Below, piece by piece: positions 1 to 11,054 of a stretch of 64,000 nucleotides of DNA. A model generated the notes under the pieces. The model saw only the letters and a list, made by a program, of their open reading frames with translations. It was not told the origin of the DNA and made no database searches. This stretch comes from an uncultured Bartonella sp. (lineage in GTDB: Bacteria; Pseudomonadota; Alphaproteobacteria; Rhizobiales; Rhizobiaceae), in contig NZ_CAMLFE010000003.1 in assembly GCF_946479275.1 (NCBI RefSeq), positions 372,001-436,000 on the forward strand. The letters run 5' to 3'. Each line of letters starts with the position of its first letter. Positions within the stretch are counted from its first letter, which is position 1. The position numbers and the translations under genes were made by a program.

Positions 1-297
1 CACCTTATCGGGCCAATGGTTGGTCATGTGGGTGATGGAAACTTCCATGTTCTCCTTGCCTATCACAAGGGAAACAAAGAAGAAGAAAAGAAAGTCTACG
101 AATTTTCCGAAAGATTGTCCGAACGGGCAATTTCGATGGACGGAACTTGTACAGGTGAGCACGGCATCGGGCAGAGAAAAGCAAAATATTTGAGGCTGGA
201 ACTGGGAGATGCTGTCGATTATATGCGAGCTATCAAAAAAGCTCTTGACCCCGACAATATTCTCAACCCCGGAAAATATGGATTTGAAGATTACTGA
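1..297 (+). CDS. D-lactate dehydrogenase (FAD-linked oxidase), C-terminal fragment cut by window edge
   Basis: The reading frame is open from base 1 and ends at a TGA at 295-297, so this is the last 98 codons of a gene that begins outside the window. It carries the C-terminal FAD-linked oxidase signatures GHVGDGNFHV and GTCTGEHGIGQRK, typical of the LDHD/DLD group of flavin D-lactate dehydrogenases, which pass electrons from D-lactate to the respiratory chain. Aligned by eye without gaps, it matches 76 of 98 residues of the complete paralogue that follows. The two genes are therefore a tandem duplicate pair. A hairpin terminator follows it, so the copies are probably transcribed separately. 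An internal ATG at 16 is not a real start. Confidence 0.9.
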   Translation, partial: HLIGPMVGHVGDGNFHVLLAYHKGNKEEEKKVYEFSERLSERAISMDGTCTGEHGIGQRKAKYLRLELGDAVDYMRAIKKALDPDNILNPGKYGFEDY

Positions 298-392
298 TAA
301 TCAATGGTGAAGTGACGATCTCATCCGCGACTTCGAAACGGTAGTCATAAGCGTCACTTCATTCCGCTCTATGTGATAACAAACCTTTTTTG

Positions 393-426
393 GCTGCCTG
401 TTTTCATGAGATGGGCAGCTTTTTTC
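393..426 (+). terminator. Rho-independent terminator after first D-lactate dehydrogenase
   Basis: Stem GCTGCC (393-398) pairs with GGCAGC (414-419) and is followed by a run of T (420-425). It lies about 95 bases after the stop codon of the upstream partial gene. Confidence 0.65.
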
Positions 427-855
427 TATTTTATGAGGTTAATTTGTTTTCCGAACTCAAGAAATCGTTATAACACGATATAATTATCGGCTTTTAAAAC
501 TCGTTATCACCTTAAATTCTCTAAAGTGTTTCCGTTTTTCATTCTTCAAGAATAATACCAAAGCAATGTTTTGATAAGCGCGCCATCTCATTGACCCCAC
601 GCCGAGAAAAAATCTGACGATAGGGGCGCGTGATAGCAGTCTCAGAACAAAACTTTTGTTCAATTAAAAATCTGATATTAAACGAGTTTCCAAAATTTTA
701 TAATGTATTTTAATGTAAAATAAATATACAATAAAATTATATTATGATAATTTTGAATAATAAATCATGTAAAAGAATATTTTTATTGAAAAACGATATT
801 AAAACGTGTCAACTTATCGCGTTAGCTATCCAATACAGGGAGAGGAGTGTAGAGA
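427..855. other. AT-rich intergenic region upstream of second D-lactate dehydrogenase
   Basis: No convincing ORF is present. The stretch is strongly AT-rich, particularly 660-800, and must hold the promoter of the next gene. A strong ribosome binding site, GGGAGAGGAG at 838-847, sets the start at 856. I see no clear operator or riboswitch. Confidence 0.6.
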
Positions 856-2250
856 ATGGCTAGATTAGATCAGAAGACCGTAGACCAAGTGTGCAAAGAA
901 TTGGAAGCGACCTTTGGCAATCGTTTCAGCGACAATCTTTCAGTTCGCGATACCCACTCGCACAATGAAACAAAATTGCGGCACGAAGTGCCCGACGGTG
1001 TTGTTTATGCTTTGTCAAAAGACGATGTGGTCAAGACGGTCAAAATTTGCGCCCGTCATAAAATGCCGATCATCGGTTTTGGCGTGGGTAGTTCCCTTGA
1101 AGGACAATTGAATGCACCGAACGGTGGCATCAGCATCGATTTTTCAAAAATGGATCAGGTGGTATCTTTTTCGCCTGAAGATATGACCATCACGGTACAA
1201 CCGGGTATCACACGCGAAACATTGAATAGCTGGTTACGTGATAGCGGTTTGTTTTTCCCGATCGACCCCGGCGCGAATGCATCCATCGGTGGCATGGCAT
1301 CGACCCGCGCATCGGGTACCAGCGCTGTCCGCTATGGAACAATGAGAGAGGCTGTTTTATGTGCTGAAGCAGTTATGGCCGATGGTCGCCTCATCCGCAC
1401 AGCCAGTCGCGCAAAAAAATCTGCCGCCGGTTATGATCTGACACGGCTCCTCGTTGGCTCGGAAGGCACGCTCGGGCTTTTTACCGAGCTCACAATAAGG
1501 TTGCATCCGATCCCCGAAGTTGTCTCGAGTGGTATTTGCACCTTTGCAACAATTGGTGACGCATGTAATACGGTCATTGAATCCATCCAATGTGCTATAC
1601 CCTTTGCACGTGTCGAATTGATGGACGAGTTCATGGTCAAGGCGTGCAACGCCTATTCAGGTTTGAGCTTGGAGCCACGCCCGACGCTTTGCGTTGAGTT
1701 CCATGGCGACGAGGCAAGCGTAGCAAGCCAGTCCGCTACTTTCAGTGAGATTGCCGCGGCCCATGGTTCGAACAATTTCCAGCAATCAACCGACCCGGAA
1801 AAACGGGCCCAGCTTTGGAAAGCCCGTCATAGTGCTTTATGGGCTGCCGAAGCAAGCTTGCCTGAATGCGATGTATTTTCTACAGATGCCTGTGTGCCTA
1901 TTTCGCGCCTTGCCGATTGCGTCACCGAAACGCAAAAAGACCTGAAAGAACATAATCTGATCGGCCCCATCATCGGCCACGTTGGTGACGGCAACTTTCA
2001 TGTTTTTGTCGGTTACCCGAAAGATAACGAGAGGGAAGAAAAACGCATCTATGAATTTACCGAAAGGCTGTCGGAAAGGGCAATATCAATGGGAGGCACC
2101 TGCACAGGTGAACATGGCATAGGCCAGCGCAAAATAAAATATTTGCGTATGGAGCTTGGAGATGCTGTCGACTTCATGTGGACAATCAAACAGGCTCTCG
2201 ATCCTGACAATATTCTTAATCCCGGGAAATACGGTTTTCCAGATAATTGA
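856..2250 (+). CDS. dld: FAD-linked D-lactate dehydrogenase (cytochrome type)
   Basis: 464 aa, the usual length for the LDHD/GlcD family. The N-terminal half is a PCMH-type FAD-binding domain (roughly residues 35-215, with GFGVGSSLEGQ and the PGANASIGGMAST motif). The C-terminal half is the FAD-oxidase C domain (about 220-460, with RVELMDEFMVKACN, STDACVPISRL, GHVGDGNFHV and GTCTGEHGIGQRK). These match D-lactate dehydrogenase (EC 1.1.2.4) better than glycolate oxidase GlcD. It probably oxidises D-lactate to pyruvate at the inner membrane and feeds the quinone or cytochrome c pool. The start has the purine-rich site at 838-847. The 3' end overlaps the convergent DUF488 gene by 35 bases. A close paralogue ends just upstream, and substrate differences between the copies cannot be read from sequence. 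Confidence 0.88.
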   Translation: MARLDQKTVDQVCKELEATFGNRFSDNLSVRDTHSHNETKLRHEVPDGVVYALSKDDVVKTVKICARHKMPIIGFGVGSSLEGQLNAPNGGISIDFSKMDQVVSFSPEDMTITVQPGITRETLNSWLRDSGLFFPIDPGANASIGGMASTRASGTSAVRYGTMREAVLCAEAVMADGRLIRTASRAKKSAAGYDLTRLLVGSEGTLGLFTELTIRLHPIPEVVSSGICTFATIGDACNTVIESIQCAIPFARVELMDEFMVKACNAYSGLSLEPRPTLCVEFHGDEASVASQSATFSEIAAAHGSNNFQQSTDPEKRAQLWKARHSALWAAEASLPECDVFSTDACVPISRLADCVTETQKDLKEHNLIGPIIGHVGDGNFHVFVGYPKDNEREEKRIYEFTERLSERAISMGGTCTGEHGIGQRKIKYLRMELGDAVDFMWTIKQALDPDNILNPGKYGFPDN

Positions 2251-2578
2251 GAAGTACAACCGCGTTGTTGTGCTCTTTGTCATGCGCTGCATACAACAAC
2301 GTCACTTGCGGATGCTTCTTCAGGGAAGAAAGAAAAAGTTCGATCGCTTCGGATTGAGTATCCAGTTCGGAAATATATCGGTTTTTGAATTCTTCCCATT
2401 TGGCAACGTCATGTTTGAACCAATGACGCAACTCATTGCTCGGTGCAAAATCCTTTTGCCAATCATCAATATGGGCTTTCTCCTTGGAAAGCCCCCTTGG
2501 CCAAAGGCGATCAATCAAGACCCGCCAACCATCATCTTCCGAATATGGTTCATAGACCCGTTTGATAACTATCTTCAT
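2216..2578 (-). CDS. DUF488 family protein (YeaO-like)
   Basis: 120 aa. The N-terminus KRVYEPYSEDDGWRVLIDRLWPRGLSKE and the C-terminal TLLYAAHDKEHNNAVVL stretch are characteristic of the DUF488/YeaO family of small soluble proteins without an assigned biochemical role. The length is normal for the family (about 115-125 aa). It is convergent with the D-lactate dehydrogenase gene and overlaps its last 35 bases, so the C-terminal residues of both proteins are encoded on opposite strands of the same DNA. A weak ribosome binding site (GGA, about 10 bases upstream) precedes the ATG. Identity is firm, function unknown. Confidence 0.85.
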   Translation of the reverse strand: MKIVIKRVYEPYSEDDGWRVLIDRLWPRGLSKEKAHIDDWQKDFAPSNELRHWFKHDVAKWEEFKNRYISELDTQSEAIELFLSSLKKHPQVTLLYAAHDKEHNNAVVLLNYLENRISRD

Positions 2579-3209
2579 TCTGTTTTATTCCGGTAGTGTT
2601 ACGAATATCACTATTCAAAATAATGCATCTTCAAAAAGATCAAAAGCTTTAAATATTATAAGGCGCTTAACGATCCACCCCTGCTAGAAAATTTTTCTGA
2701 AATTTTCTTGACCGACAGCACAGTTGAATCCGCTTGTTAAGAGCCATTGGAATTGCGCAATTTTCCCTCACATTAGACCCAGCGGCACATCTCTTACTGT
2801 TTTTCATAAAAGCGACAAAACATACAAAAAAAGTTTTTATTTTATATATACGAAAAATTGAATATAAAAACCATCGAAAAACATAATTTAAATTTTGATA
2901 ATATTGACATTATATAGAAATTTCATAATTATTTTAAATCGAATGAAATTTATTTTATGGAGGTGTCGAATAAAAATCATTTATTCAACATAAAATAAGA
3001 TGTTTTGTTACTTGAATTCAATGTAACTGAATTAAAATTATAATTTTTTACTATGTCTGGAACGGAAGGGGTAACTATTTTCCTGAAGTTGGAACGGTAT
3101 CAGAGGAGAGAAACCGTTTTGCACCTTCTGCCCCGTGAGTGACGCGGATTACAAGTAACAATATCTGACTGAATTTGGAAACCATTCCTGTCACGGAGGA
3201 GGAGCCGTC
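2579..3209. other. Long AT-rich divergent promoter region
   Basis: About 630 bases with no credible gene, between the divergently transcribed DUF488 gene and the DUF485-actP pair. The centre (2820-3050) is extremely AT-rich. It must hold promoters in both directions. I cannot assign a specific regulator site; the only clear signal is the very strong ribosome binding site GGAGGAGGAG at 3195-3204. Confidence 0.5.
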
Positions 3210-3518
3210 ATGGATAAAGAAACTATTGCTCGAATAGAGGCAAGCCCTGCCTATGTTACGTTGAGGAAAAAACGCAACAGACTGGGCGGCATTCTTACTG
3301 TTATTGCCCTTATTGTTTATTATGGTTGGATTGCACTCATCGCCTTTGACAAGCAGTTCCTGAGTTTACGCATTGGTACCGGCGTTACAACGATTGCCAT
3401 TCCGATTGGCATAGGTGTGATTGTGGTCATGGTGCTTTTAACTGCAATCTATATTCTGATCGCAAATAGCAGTTATGACCATTATATCGACGAGATTAAA
3501 AAGGAGGTTAAGCAATGA
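3210..3518 (+). CDS. yjcH: DUF485 membrane protein, ActP partner (YjcH-like)
   Basis: 102 aa with two predicted membrane segments (about residues 25-48 and 62-85) separated by a short polar loop, and a charged C-terminal tail. This is the DUF485 family, which is nearly always encoded directly upstream of the acetate symporter actP. That is the arrangement here: the stop codon overlaps the actP start by 4 bases (ATGA), implying translational coupling. The ribosome binding site GGAGGAGGAG (3195-3204) is strong. The exact function is unknown; it probably assists or modulates ActP in the inner membrane. Confidence 0.88.
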   Translation: MDKETIARIEASPAYVTLRKKRNRLGGILTVIALIVYYGWIALIAFDKQFLSLRIGTGVTTIAIPIGIGVIVVMVLLTAIYILIANSSYDHYIDEIKKEVKQ

Positions 3519-5260
3519 ACTTCCTTTGTCTTTTTAAAAAACAGCGTGTCTTCGGGGTAGGTGCCTTTCTCATCTTTCTTTCGAACGGGATTCATGCGAA
3601 AGCCGATGCTATTGGTGGTGTACTTCCCAAACAAGCCACGAACTGGTCGGCAATTATCATGTTTTTCGTATTTGTTGCCCTGACCCTTTGGATTACAAAA
3701 TGGGCAGCAAACAGAACCCGGTCACGAGCGGATTTCTATACTGCTGGTGGTGGTATAACGGGTTTTCAAAATGGTTTGGCTATCGCCGGTGACTTTATGT
3801 CTGCCGCTTCCTTTCTTGGAATTTCCGCTATGGTGATGAGCGTCGGATATGACGGATTGATCTATGCAGTCGGTTTTCTTGTCGGCTGGCCTATTGTCAT
3901 GTTTCTTGTGGCGGAAAGGTTGCGCAACCTCGGTCGCTTCAATTTTGCCGATGTCGCAGGGTTCCGTTTCGCAACCGCTCCGATACGGATATTTGCAGCC
4001 TGCGGAACACTTGCCGTTGTTGCGTTCTATCTTATCGCGCAAATGGTCGGTGCAGGCCAGCTTATCAAACTCCTGTTCGGACTGGATTATCTTTATGCCG
4101 TGATTCTTGTTGGTGTTTTGATGATGATTTACGTACTTTTTGGCGGCATGACAGCCACAACATGGGTGCAGATCATCAAAGCGGTATTGCTTCTTATCGG
4201 CGTCACTTTCATGGCATTCATGATCCTGTTAAAATTCAACTTCAGCTTTGAAAATTTCTTTCAGGCCGCAGTCAACGTCAAAGCGACATTGTTTGCCCAA
4301 AAAAACTCTGTTGACGCCACTTCACCTGAAGCACTTGCCGCCGGACAATCAATCATGTCACCCGGAGGTTTTATAAAGGATCCGGTTTCGGCTATTTCCT
4401 TCGGCATGGCATTAATGTTCGGAACCGCCGGACTGCCACATATTCTGATGCGTTTTTTCACTGTTCCGAATGCAAAAGAAGCCCGAAAATCTGTTTTGTG
4501 GGCAACGATCTGGAATGGATATTTCTATATCGTTATCTTTATCATCGGTTTTGGTGCCATTGCACTTGTTCTCTCCGATCCGGTACTTTCAGCGCCCCTT
4601 TCAAGTGGTGCAGGAGCGGCAAATATGGCCGCGGTTATGGTCGGAAAGGCGGTCGGCGGAAATATGTTCTACGGTTTTATTTCCGCTGTGGCTTTTGCGA
4701 CTATTCTGGCTGTTGTCGCAGGCCTTACTCTTTCCGGAGCAACGGCAATATCCCATGATATTTTCAATATGGTCTTAAAAAAAGGCACCGCTGCGAGTGA
4801 TGTCGAACTGCGGATATCACGCATTGCTACAGTCATCATCGGCATCATTGCCATTCTGCTTGGCATTGTTTTCGAACAACAGAATGTGGCCTTTATGGTT
4901 GCACTTGCTTTTGCTATTGCAGCATCGGCAAACTTTCCTGTTCTTCTGCTTTCCATTCTATGGAAAAAATGTACCACACGGGGCGCAGTGATCGGGGGGT
5001 TCCTTGGCCTTATATCTTCTGTCGGTCTCACAATTGTCTCGCCGGCCGTATGGGTTTCTACGTTCGGTTTCTCGCCGGATACAGTGCTCTTCCCCTATAC
5101 TTCACCTGCGCTCTTCTCGATGATATTGGGCTTTGGCGGTGTATGGTTGTTTTCAATTACCGATAATAGCAATCGCGCACGGGAAGACCGCGCAGGCTTT
5201 CCAGCCCAACAAATCCGTTCCGAAACCGGCATCGGTGCGTCAGTCGCTTCTGAACATTAA
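3515..5260 (+). CDS. actP: Cation:acetate symporter ActP
   Basis: 581 aa sodium:solute symporter (SSF family). It has a cleavable-looking N-terminal hydrophobic segment (residues about 12-30, ending near IHAKA) and then about thirteen membrane helices. The family motif around [23 protein letters not shown] lies in the second helix region, followed by [21 protein letters not shown]. This fits ActP, which imports acetate and other short carboxylates (glyoxylate, and in some relatives pyruvate or lactate) with a cation. It is translationally coupled to the DUF485 gene. Acetate use would fit the neighbouring D-lactate oxidation, but that link is inference. A 19-bp palindromic terminator follows. 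Confidence 0.9.
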   Translation: MNFLCLFKKQRVFGVGAFLIFLSNGIHAKADAIGGVLPKQATNWSAIIMFFVFVALTLWITKWAANRTRSRADFYTAGGGITGFQNGLAIAGDFMSAASFLGISAMVMSVGYDGLIYAVGFLVGWPIVMFLVAERLRNLGRFNFADVAGFRFATAPIRIFAACGTLAVVAFYLIAQMVGAGQLIKLLFGLDYLYAVILVGVLMMIYVLFGGMTATTWVQIIKAVLLLIGVTFMAFMILLKFNFSFENFFQAAVNVKATLFAQKNSVDATSPEALAAGQSIMSPGGFIKDPVSAISFGMALMFGTAGLPHILMRFFTVPNAKEARKSVLWATIWNGYFYIVIFIIGFGAIALVLSDPVLSAPLSSGAGAANMAAVMVGKAVGGNMFYGFISAVAFATILAVVAGLTLSGATAISHDIFNMVLKKGTAASDVELRISRIATVIIGIIAILLGIVFEQQNVAFMVALAFAIAASANFPVLLLSILWKKCTTRGAVIGGFLGLISSVGLTIVSPAVWVSTFGFSPDTVLFPYTSPALFSMILGFGGVWLFSITDNSNRAREDRAGFPAQQIRSETGIGASVASEH

Positions 5261-5319
5261 AATGGTTTAGATTCAACCGGCTTCTTTTAAGAGATTACGA
5301 TTTGAAACAGTATATGATG

Positions 5320-5360
5320 TGTTGTAAAAAAGGCGGTCTCTGACCGCCTTTTTTACAACA
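5320..5360. terminator. Bidirectional terminator with 19-bp perfect stem
   Basis: TGTTGTAAAAAAGGCGGTC (5320-5338) is the exact reverse complement of 5342-5360, with a 3-base loop (TCT). The GC core GGCGGTC is flanked by A and T runs, so it can terminate transcripts from both sides: actP from the left and the MFS gene from the right. Confidence 0.85.
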
Positions 5361-5446
5361 GTGTTAGTGTTTGAATTCACCAACACAAGTTTTCCCGGCA
5401 CGTTTCAAGCTGTGGCTATGGAAATGTTTCCGATATTTGTGTGGTC

Positions 5447-6661
5447 TCAAGCCTTTTCGTGATGTTGGTAAAGTTTCAGGTTAATGACAACGGCAACAAG
5501 AATAACCAAGGCGGTCACAAAAAAAACCGGACGAACGCCGAACCACCCACCAATAGAACCACCGCAAACAGGCCCCAGAACCTGCCCGACATATTGCGAC
5601 GAAACAGAAAGTCCCAAGACAGTTCCCACAGCATCATCCGGCACGATATGGCGCAAAATAGCAGTGACACAAGGTATCAATCCACCAAGCGCCAGACCGA
5701 GCAGAAACCGCAGCACAACCAGCATCCATGCGGACGTTACAAATGCTTGTGGCACGACGAGAATAATGGCTGCAATCATTGCGTAAACCAATACTCTCCA
5801 ATGCCCGACACGATCTGCAAGCCGGCCAAGTTGGGTTGCCGATAACGCGCTTCCTAATGCTGTCATTGACATAACAAGACCTGCCCAGAAAGTTACACTC
5901 GCTCCCCCTTTAGATAGAGTATTTACAAAAATTGTTATAATCGGCTCAATTGACAGATTGGCAAATGTTAGAAGCGCTCCGGTTAACAACATTGCACTAA
6001 CACTGTGGTTAAAGAGACTTTGCGTGAGCACACCCTTGTTTTTTTCGCGACGCCGATCAACAAAAACCTTACGATTTTCACTAATCGCAAATGTTGTAAC
6101 AATAAAAGTTATAAAAATCAGAATGCCGATAGCAACAAAACATGTTCTTATGCCAATATAATCGGGTAAAATGCCGCCAATCAATGGGCCGATAAAATTA
6201 CCCGCCATGACACCCGACGAAATAACGCCCAATGCCCATCCGGTTTTATCTTTCGGCGTTTGCGTGGCCGCAAGGATTGCTGACCCCGAAGCATAACCTC
6301 CGGCTAATCCAGTCAATAACCGCAATAAAACCAATTGTGAAACACTTGTAACAAAGCCCATTAATCCGATCGAGATTGCCATACCGAAACTTGCGCGGAC
6401 CAACATGAGCTTACGACCGTAACGGTCGCCCAAACGCCCCCACAAAGGCGCAACAAGAGCTGCAGAAAAAAACGTCGCTGCATAAGCAATTCCCGACCAT
6501 TCGGAAATGGCTTTAGGGTCACTCACTCCGATTTCTTCAACAAAAAGCGGCAAAAAGGGCAAAAGAACCGTCATTCCGACAATAGTTGTAAAGGCACCGA
6601 AAGCCGATATGATGAGATTTCGCCGCCAATAAGGCGACAATTCTTCTGTTTGCTCAACCAT
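5447..6661 (-). CDS. MFS transporter, drug-efflux type (DHA1-like)
   Basis: 404 aa with twelve predicted membrane helices in two six-helix halves. The loop between helices 2 and 3 has the MFS signature GRLGDRYGRKLMLV, repeated in degenerate form (GRLADRVGHWRVLV) in the second half. Helix 5 contains GVISSGVMAGNFIGPLIGG, resembling antiporter motif C of proton-driven exporters, so an export role for drugs or metabolites is likely. An in-frame GTG at 6673 would add four residues; I prefer ATG at 6661, which is preceded by TGGGTGGG at a workable distance. It is convergent with actP. The substrate cannot be predicted. Confidence 0.78.
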   Translation of the reverse strand: MVEQTEELSPYWRRNLIISAFGAFTTIVGMTVLLPFLPLFVEEIGVSDPKAISEWSGIAYAATFFSAALVAPLWGRLGDRYGRKLMLVRASFGMAISIGLMGFVTSVSQLVLLRLLTGLAGGYASGSAILAATQTPKDKTGWALGVISSGVMAGNFIGPLIGGILPDYIGIRTCFVAIGILIFITFIVTTFAISENRKVFVDRRREKNKGVLTQSLFNHSVSAMLLTGALLTFANLSIEPIITIFVNTLSKGGASVTFWAGLVMSMTALGSALSATQLGRLADRVGHWRVLVYAMIAAIILVVPQAFVTSAWMLVVLRFLLGLALGGLIPCVTAILRHIVPDDAVGTVLGLSVSSQYVGQVLGPVCGGSIGGWFGVRPVFFVTALVILVAVVINLKLYQHHEKA

Positions 6662-6673
6662 TTGCACGCCCAC

Positions 6674-7162
6674 CCAATTTTCTTGTGACGATACCTTTAT
6701 TGCAACGTTTAACAGACAGCAACGATTCTCGGCATTAAGTGAATTCTAATCTGCTGTGCCTTTTATTGCTATCGTTCATCGCTCTTTCATCGGATCCTTT
6801 ATTTTATCAAAAGCAACAAAAGCAAAATATTTTCCGAGATCAATAGAGGTTGCCGCTTTTAAATTAAACGACAAATCTTCAAGACCGGTCTTTGGAAAGG
6901 AACAGGAACTTCGATTTTTCATTTATTGATAAAAAGAGTTTTGCCACCAAACCAGTCAAATTTATGGAAAACTTATGAAACCTAAAATCGGAAAGCCGTG
7001 AAAACTGTTCTCACTCCATACGAGTAAAAAGGCTGTTTGTTGCCTATAATGAATTGAGATACTAACAACATTTTTTTAAACTCGCCACTTCAGGAAATGA
7101 ATAGACGACAAGATGCGATTATACTAGATTAAATCGTTTTCTGAAATAAGAGAGCCTTTTCT
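6674..7162. other. Divergent intergenic region with a 12-bp palindrome
   Basis: About 490 bases between the divergent MFS and phospholipase D-like genes. It holds the perfect palindrome AAGACCGGTCTT (6881-6892), which could be an operator, and a TATAAT hexamer near 7035-7045. No ORF here looks coding. Confidence 0.4.
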
Positions 7163-8734
7163 TTGAATATTCTACATTTAATCATCGCAATTGTTATGGT
7201 GTTTGCGTTAGCCTCGATGCTGGCTGTCTATGCTTATGGACGCTTTGCAAAAAGTGCGCGCGGCGAAAGTTCTTTTGCGCTGAAAATAGGTGAAAATCGC
7301 ACAAAAATAGACTTAAAAATCGAAGATTTGGCAAAACGTGAAAACGGGTTGGGTGTCGAAAAAGATGGGCTGTCACTTTTCATCAGTAATCTTGATGCTT
7401 TTGCCGGCCGAGCTGTCGGAACAGGCCTTGCCGGCCGCAGCCTTGATCTCATGTATTATATCTGGGACGATGACCTTACGGGTCGCCTTCTTTTGAAAGA
7501 AGTGATGGATGCGGCCGATAGAGGCGTCCGCGTTCGTATGCTGCTTGACGATATTAATGCTCAGGGGCGTGACCCTGCCTATGTTGCTCTTGATAAACAT
7601 CCGAATATAGAAATACGCATGTTCAATCCCGGACGGGCGCGAAACGGTGGTTTAAGACGCGGTCTTGAAATGGTGTTACGTGCATTAACAGTCACCCGCC
7701 GAATGCACAACAAAGCTTTTATCATTGACGGGCGCATCGCTTTTGTAGGCGGGCGTAATATTGCCGACGCCTATTTCGGAGCCGGCAAGGCCTCCAATTT
7801 TCGCGATCTTGATTTGATGCTTGTCGGGCCTTCAGTCAAAAAAGTGGAAACGATTTTCGATTCATTCTGGAACAGTGCCGTGGCACTGCCCATCCACGCT
7901 TTGGCAGTGCCCAAAAAAGCCCGTGATATCAATTATTGGAAAAACAAGCTCACGCAATTTCATGACTCGGAAAATGCAAAACCTTATCTTGATTATGTCC
8001 GCACCCATATGAACTTCGAACATTTTATCAAACCGCAGCATAAGCTTTTTCCGGTCGTCGCGGTTGATGTTGTGTCGGACCCTCCCGAAAAAGCTCTTGG
8101 GCATAGACCTGAAAACTGGCTGATGACAGTGTTTTCACCGTTAATCGATAGTGCAAAAACCGAGTTGCAGATTACATCGCCCTATTTTGTTCCGGGAAAA
8201 GCGGGAACCGAACGGCTTTGCAAACTTGTAAGAAATGGCGCCGATGTCCGGATACTTACAAATTCACTGGCAGCAACCGATGTCGCAGCAGTCCATGGCG
8301 GATATGCGCCTTATCGCAAGCCACTTCTTAAAGGTGGAGCAAAACTCTATGAATTGAAGCCCGATGGTGGCCCTCATCGCTTGCGCTTATTCGGTTCCGG
8401 TCGTGCGAGTCTTCATACCAAAGCATTCCTGATTGATGGTAAAACAGCTTTTATAGGTTCTTTCAATTTTGACCCGCGGTCGGCTTCGCTTAACACTGAA
8501 ATGGGAATTCTGTTTGAATGTCCGCCTATTACCGACAGGTTGAACAAGCTTTTTGCGGCAGAAACAACAAAGGAAATGAGCTATCATCTTCATCTTGATA
8601 GCAAAAACCGGATTTATTGGGATTTTATTGAGGATGCAAAGCCATGCCTCACAAAACGTGAGCCGGAAAGTCGCATATGGCGACGGGCTTTTGCAAAATT
8701 GATCAGTTGGTTACCCATCCAATCACAATTGTAA
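7163..8734 (+). CDS. Phospholipase D / cardiolipin synthase-like protein
   Basis: 523 aa with two HKD catalytic motifs: HNKAFIID at residues 182-189 (followed by GGRN) and HTKAFLID at 418-425 (followed by GSFNFDPRS, with E in SLNTEMG). The pair defines the PLD superfamily. A hydrophobic stretch at residues 4-24 should anchor or export the protein. The start is TTG at 7163, preceded by AGAGAG at 7149-7154; the next ATG (7196 region) would remove half of the hydrophobic segment. Unlike cardiolipin synthase ClsA it has one membrane segment rather than two, so it could be ClsB/YmdC-like (cardiolipin synthesis) or a phospholipid-hydrolysing PLD. No lipid gene lies nearby to decide. Confidence 0.82.
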   Translation: MNILHLIIAIVMVFALASMLAVYAYGRFAKSARGESSFALKIGENRTKIDLKIEDLAKRENGLGVEKDGLSLFISNLDAFAGRAVGTGLAGRSLDLMYYIWDDDLTGRLLLKEVMDAADRGVRVRMLLDDINAQGRDPAYVALDKHPNIEIRMFNPGRARNGGLRRGLEMVLRALTVTRRMHNKAFIIDGRIAFVGGRNIADAYFGAGKASNFRDLDLMLVGPSVKKVETIFDSFWNSAVALPIHALAVPKKARDINYWKNKLTQFHDSENAKPYLDYVRTHMNFEHFIKPQHKLFPVVAVDVVSDPPEKALGHRPENWLMTVFSPLIDSAKTELQITSPYFVPGKAGTERLCKLVRNGADVRILTNSLAATDVAAVHGGYAPYRKPLLKGGAKLYELKPDGGPHRLRLFGSGRASLHTKAFLIDGKTAFIGSFNFDPRSASLNTEMGILFECPPITDRLNKLFAAETTKEMSYHLHLDSKNRIYWDFIEDAKPCLTKREPESRIWRRAFAKLISWLPIQSQL

Positions 8735-8818
8735 AAACGATAATCTACTGTAAAAACGATAATCTGCGTGCAAAATTCCTGATTTATCAAGTTTATCTAA
8801 AAACCGACAAGTTTATCT
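8731..8818. repeat. Two short direct duplications after the PLD-like gene
   Basis: GTAAAAACGATAATCT occurs at 8731-8746 and 8750-8765 (period 19). CAAGTTTATCT occurs at 8788-8798 and 8808-8818 (period 20). The first repeat contains the PLD stop codon TAA (8732-8734). Two copies each is far too few for a CRISPR array. Confidence 0.75.
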
Positions 8819-8832
8819 TGCTTGGAATCTGA

Positions 8833-9132
8833 CTATTCCAGAACTGTATTAAAAGCATCACGAATGGATAACAATCTTCCAACGTTTTTTGGGAAAATTT
8901 GAGCTTTCAATAGGTGCGCCTCACGCTGTTTATTCCTAAGATATTTTGACAGTCTTTCCATTCTATCAGGAAAGTCGGAATTCGCGCTTTCTCCACAGGA
9001 CCGGGCATCAAACCAGTCGGAGTTAACGTTAAAGATAATTTGGGTGTCGCTGAAGTTGAGTAACCGGAGTGATTCTTCTACTCTCATCCATGATTGGTTG
9101 ATGAAATTCTGACCTTTAACATACGCCGACAT
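8833..9132 (-). CDS. Hypothetical protein, doubtful
   Basis: A 99-aa ORF from ATG 9132, or 108 aa from GTG 9159. I do not recognise it. It has no signal peptide or membrane segment; the C-terminal half is basic (RMERLSKYLRNKQREAHLLKAQ) and probably helical. A GGAGGGGG purine run lies upstream, but about 17 bases from the ATG, which is too far for a normal ribosome binding site. It fills the gap between the convergent PLD-like gene and the guaB promoter. It could be a real orphan, a remnant, or noise. Confidence 0.3.
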   Translation of the reverse strand: MSAYVKGQNFINQSWMRVEESLRLLNFSDTQIIFNVNSDWFDARSCGESANSDFPDRMERLSKYLRNKQREAHLLKAQIFPKNVGRLLSIRDAFNTVLE

Positions 9133-10997
<1,865 letters not shown>

Positions 10998-11018
10998 TTG
11001 CGATTTTTTTTGGATTCA

Positions 11019-11054
11019 CCCCTTGCCTACCTTAAATGTCGGCAAGGGGTTTTA
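11019..11054 (+). terminator. guaB terminator
   Basis: CCCCTTGCC (11019-11027) pairs with GGCAAGGGG (11041-11049), followed by TTTT. It lies 22 bases after the guaB stop. Confidence 0.85.

Noticed and set aside
8731-8818. Possible CRISPR array
   Set aside because: Only two copies each of two different short units with almost no spacer; no cas genes.
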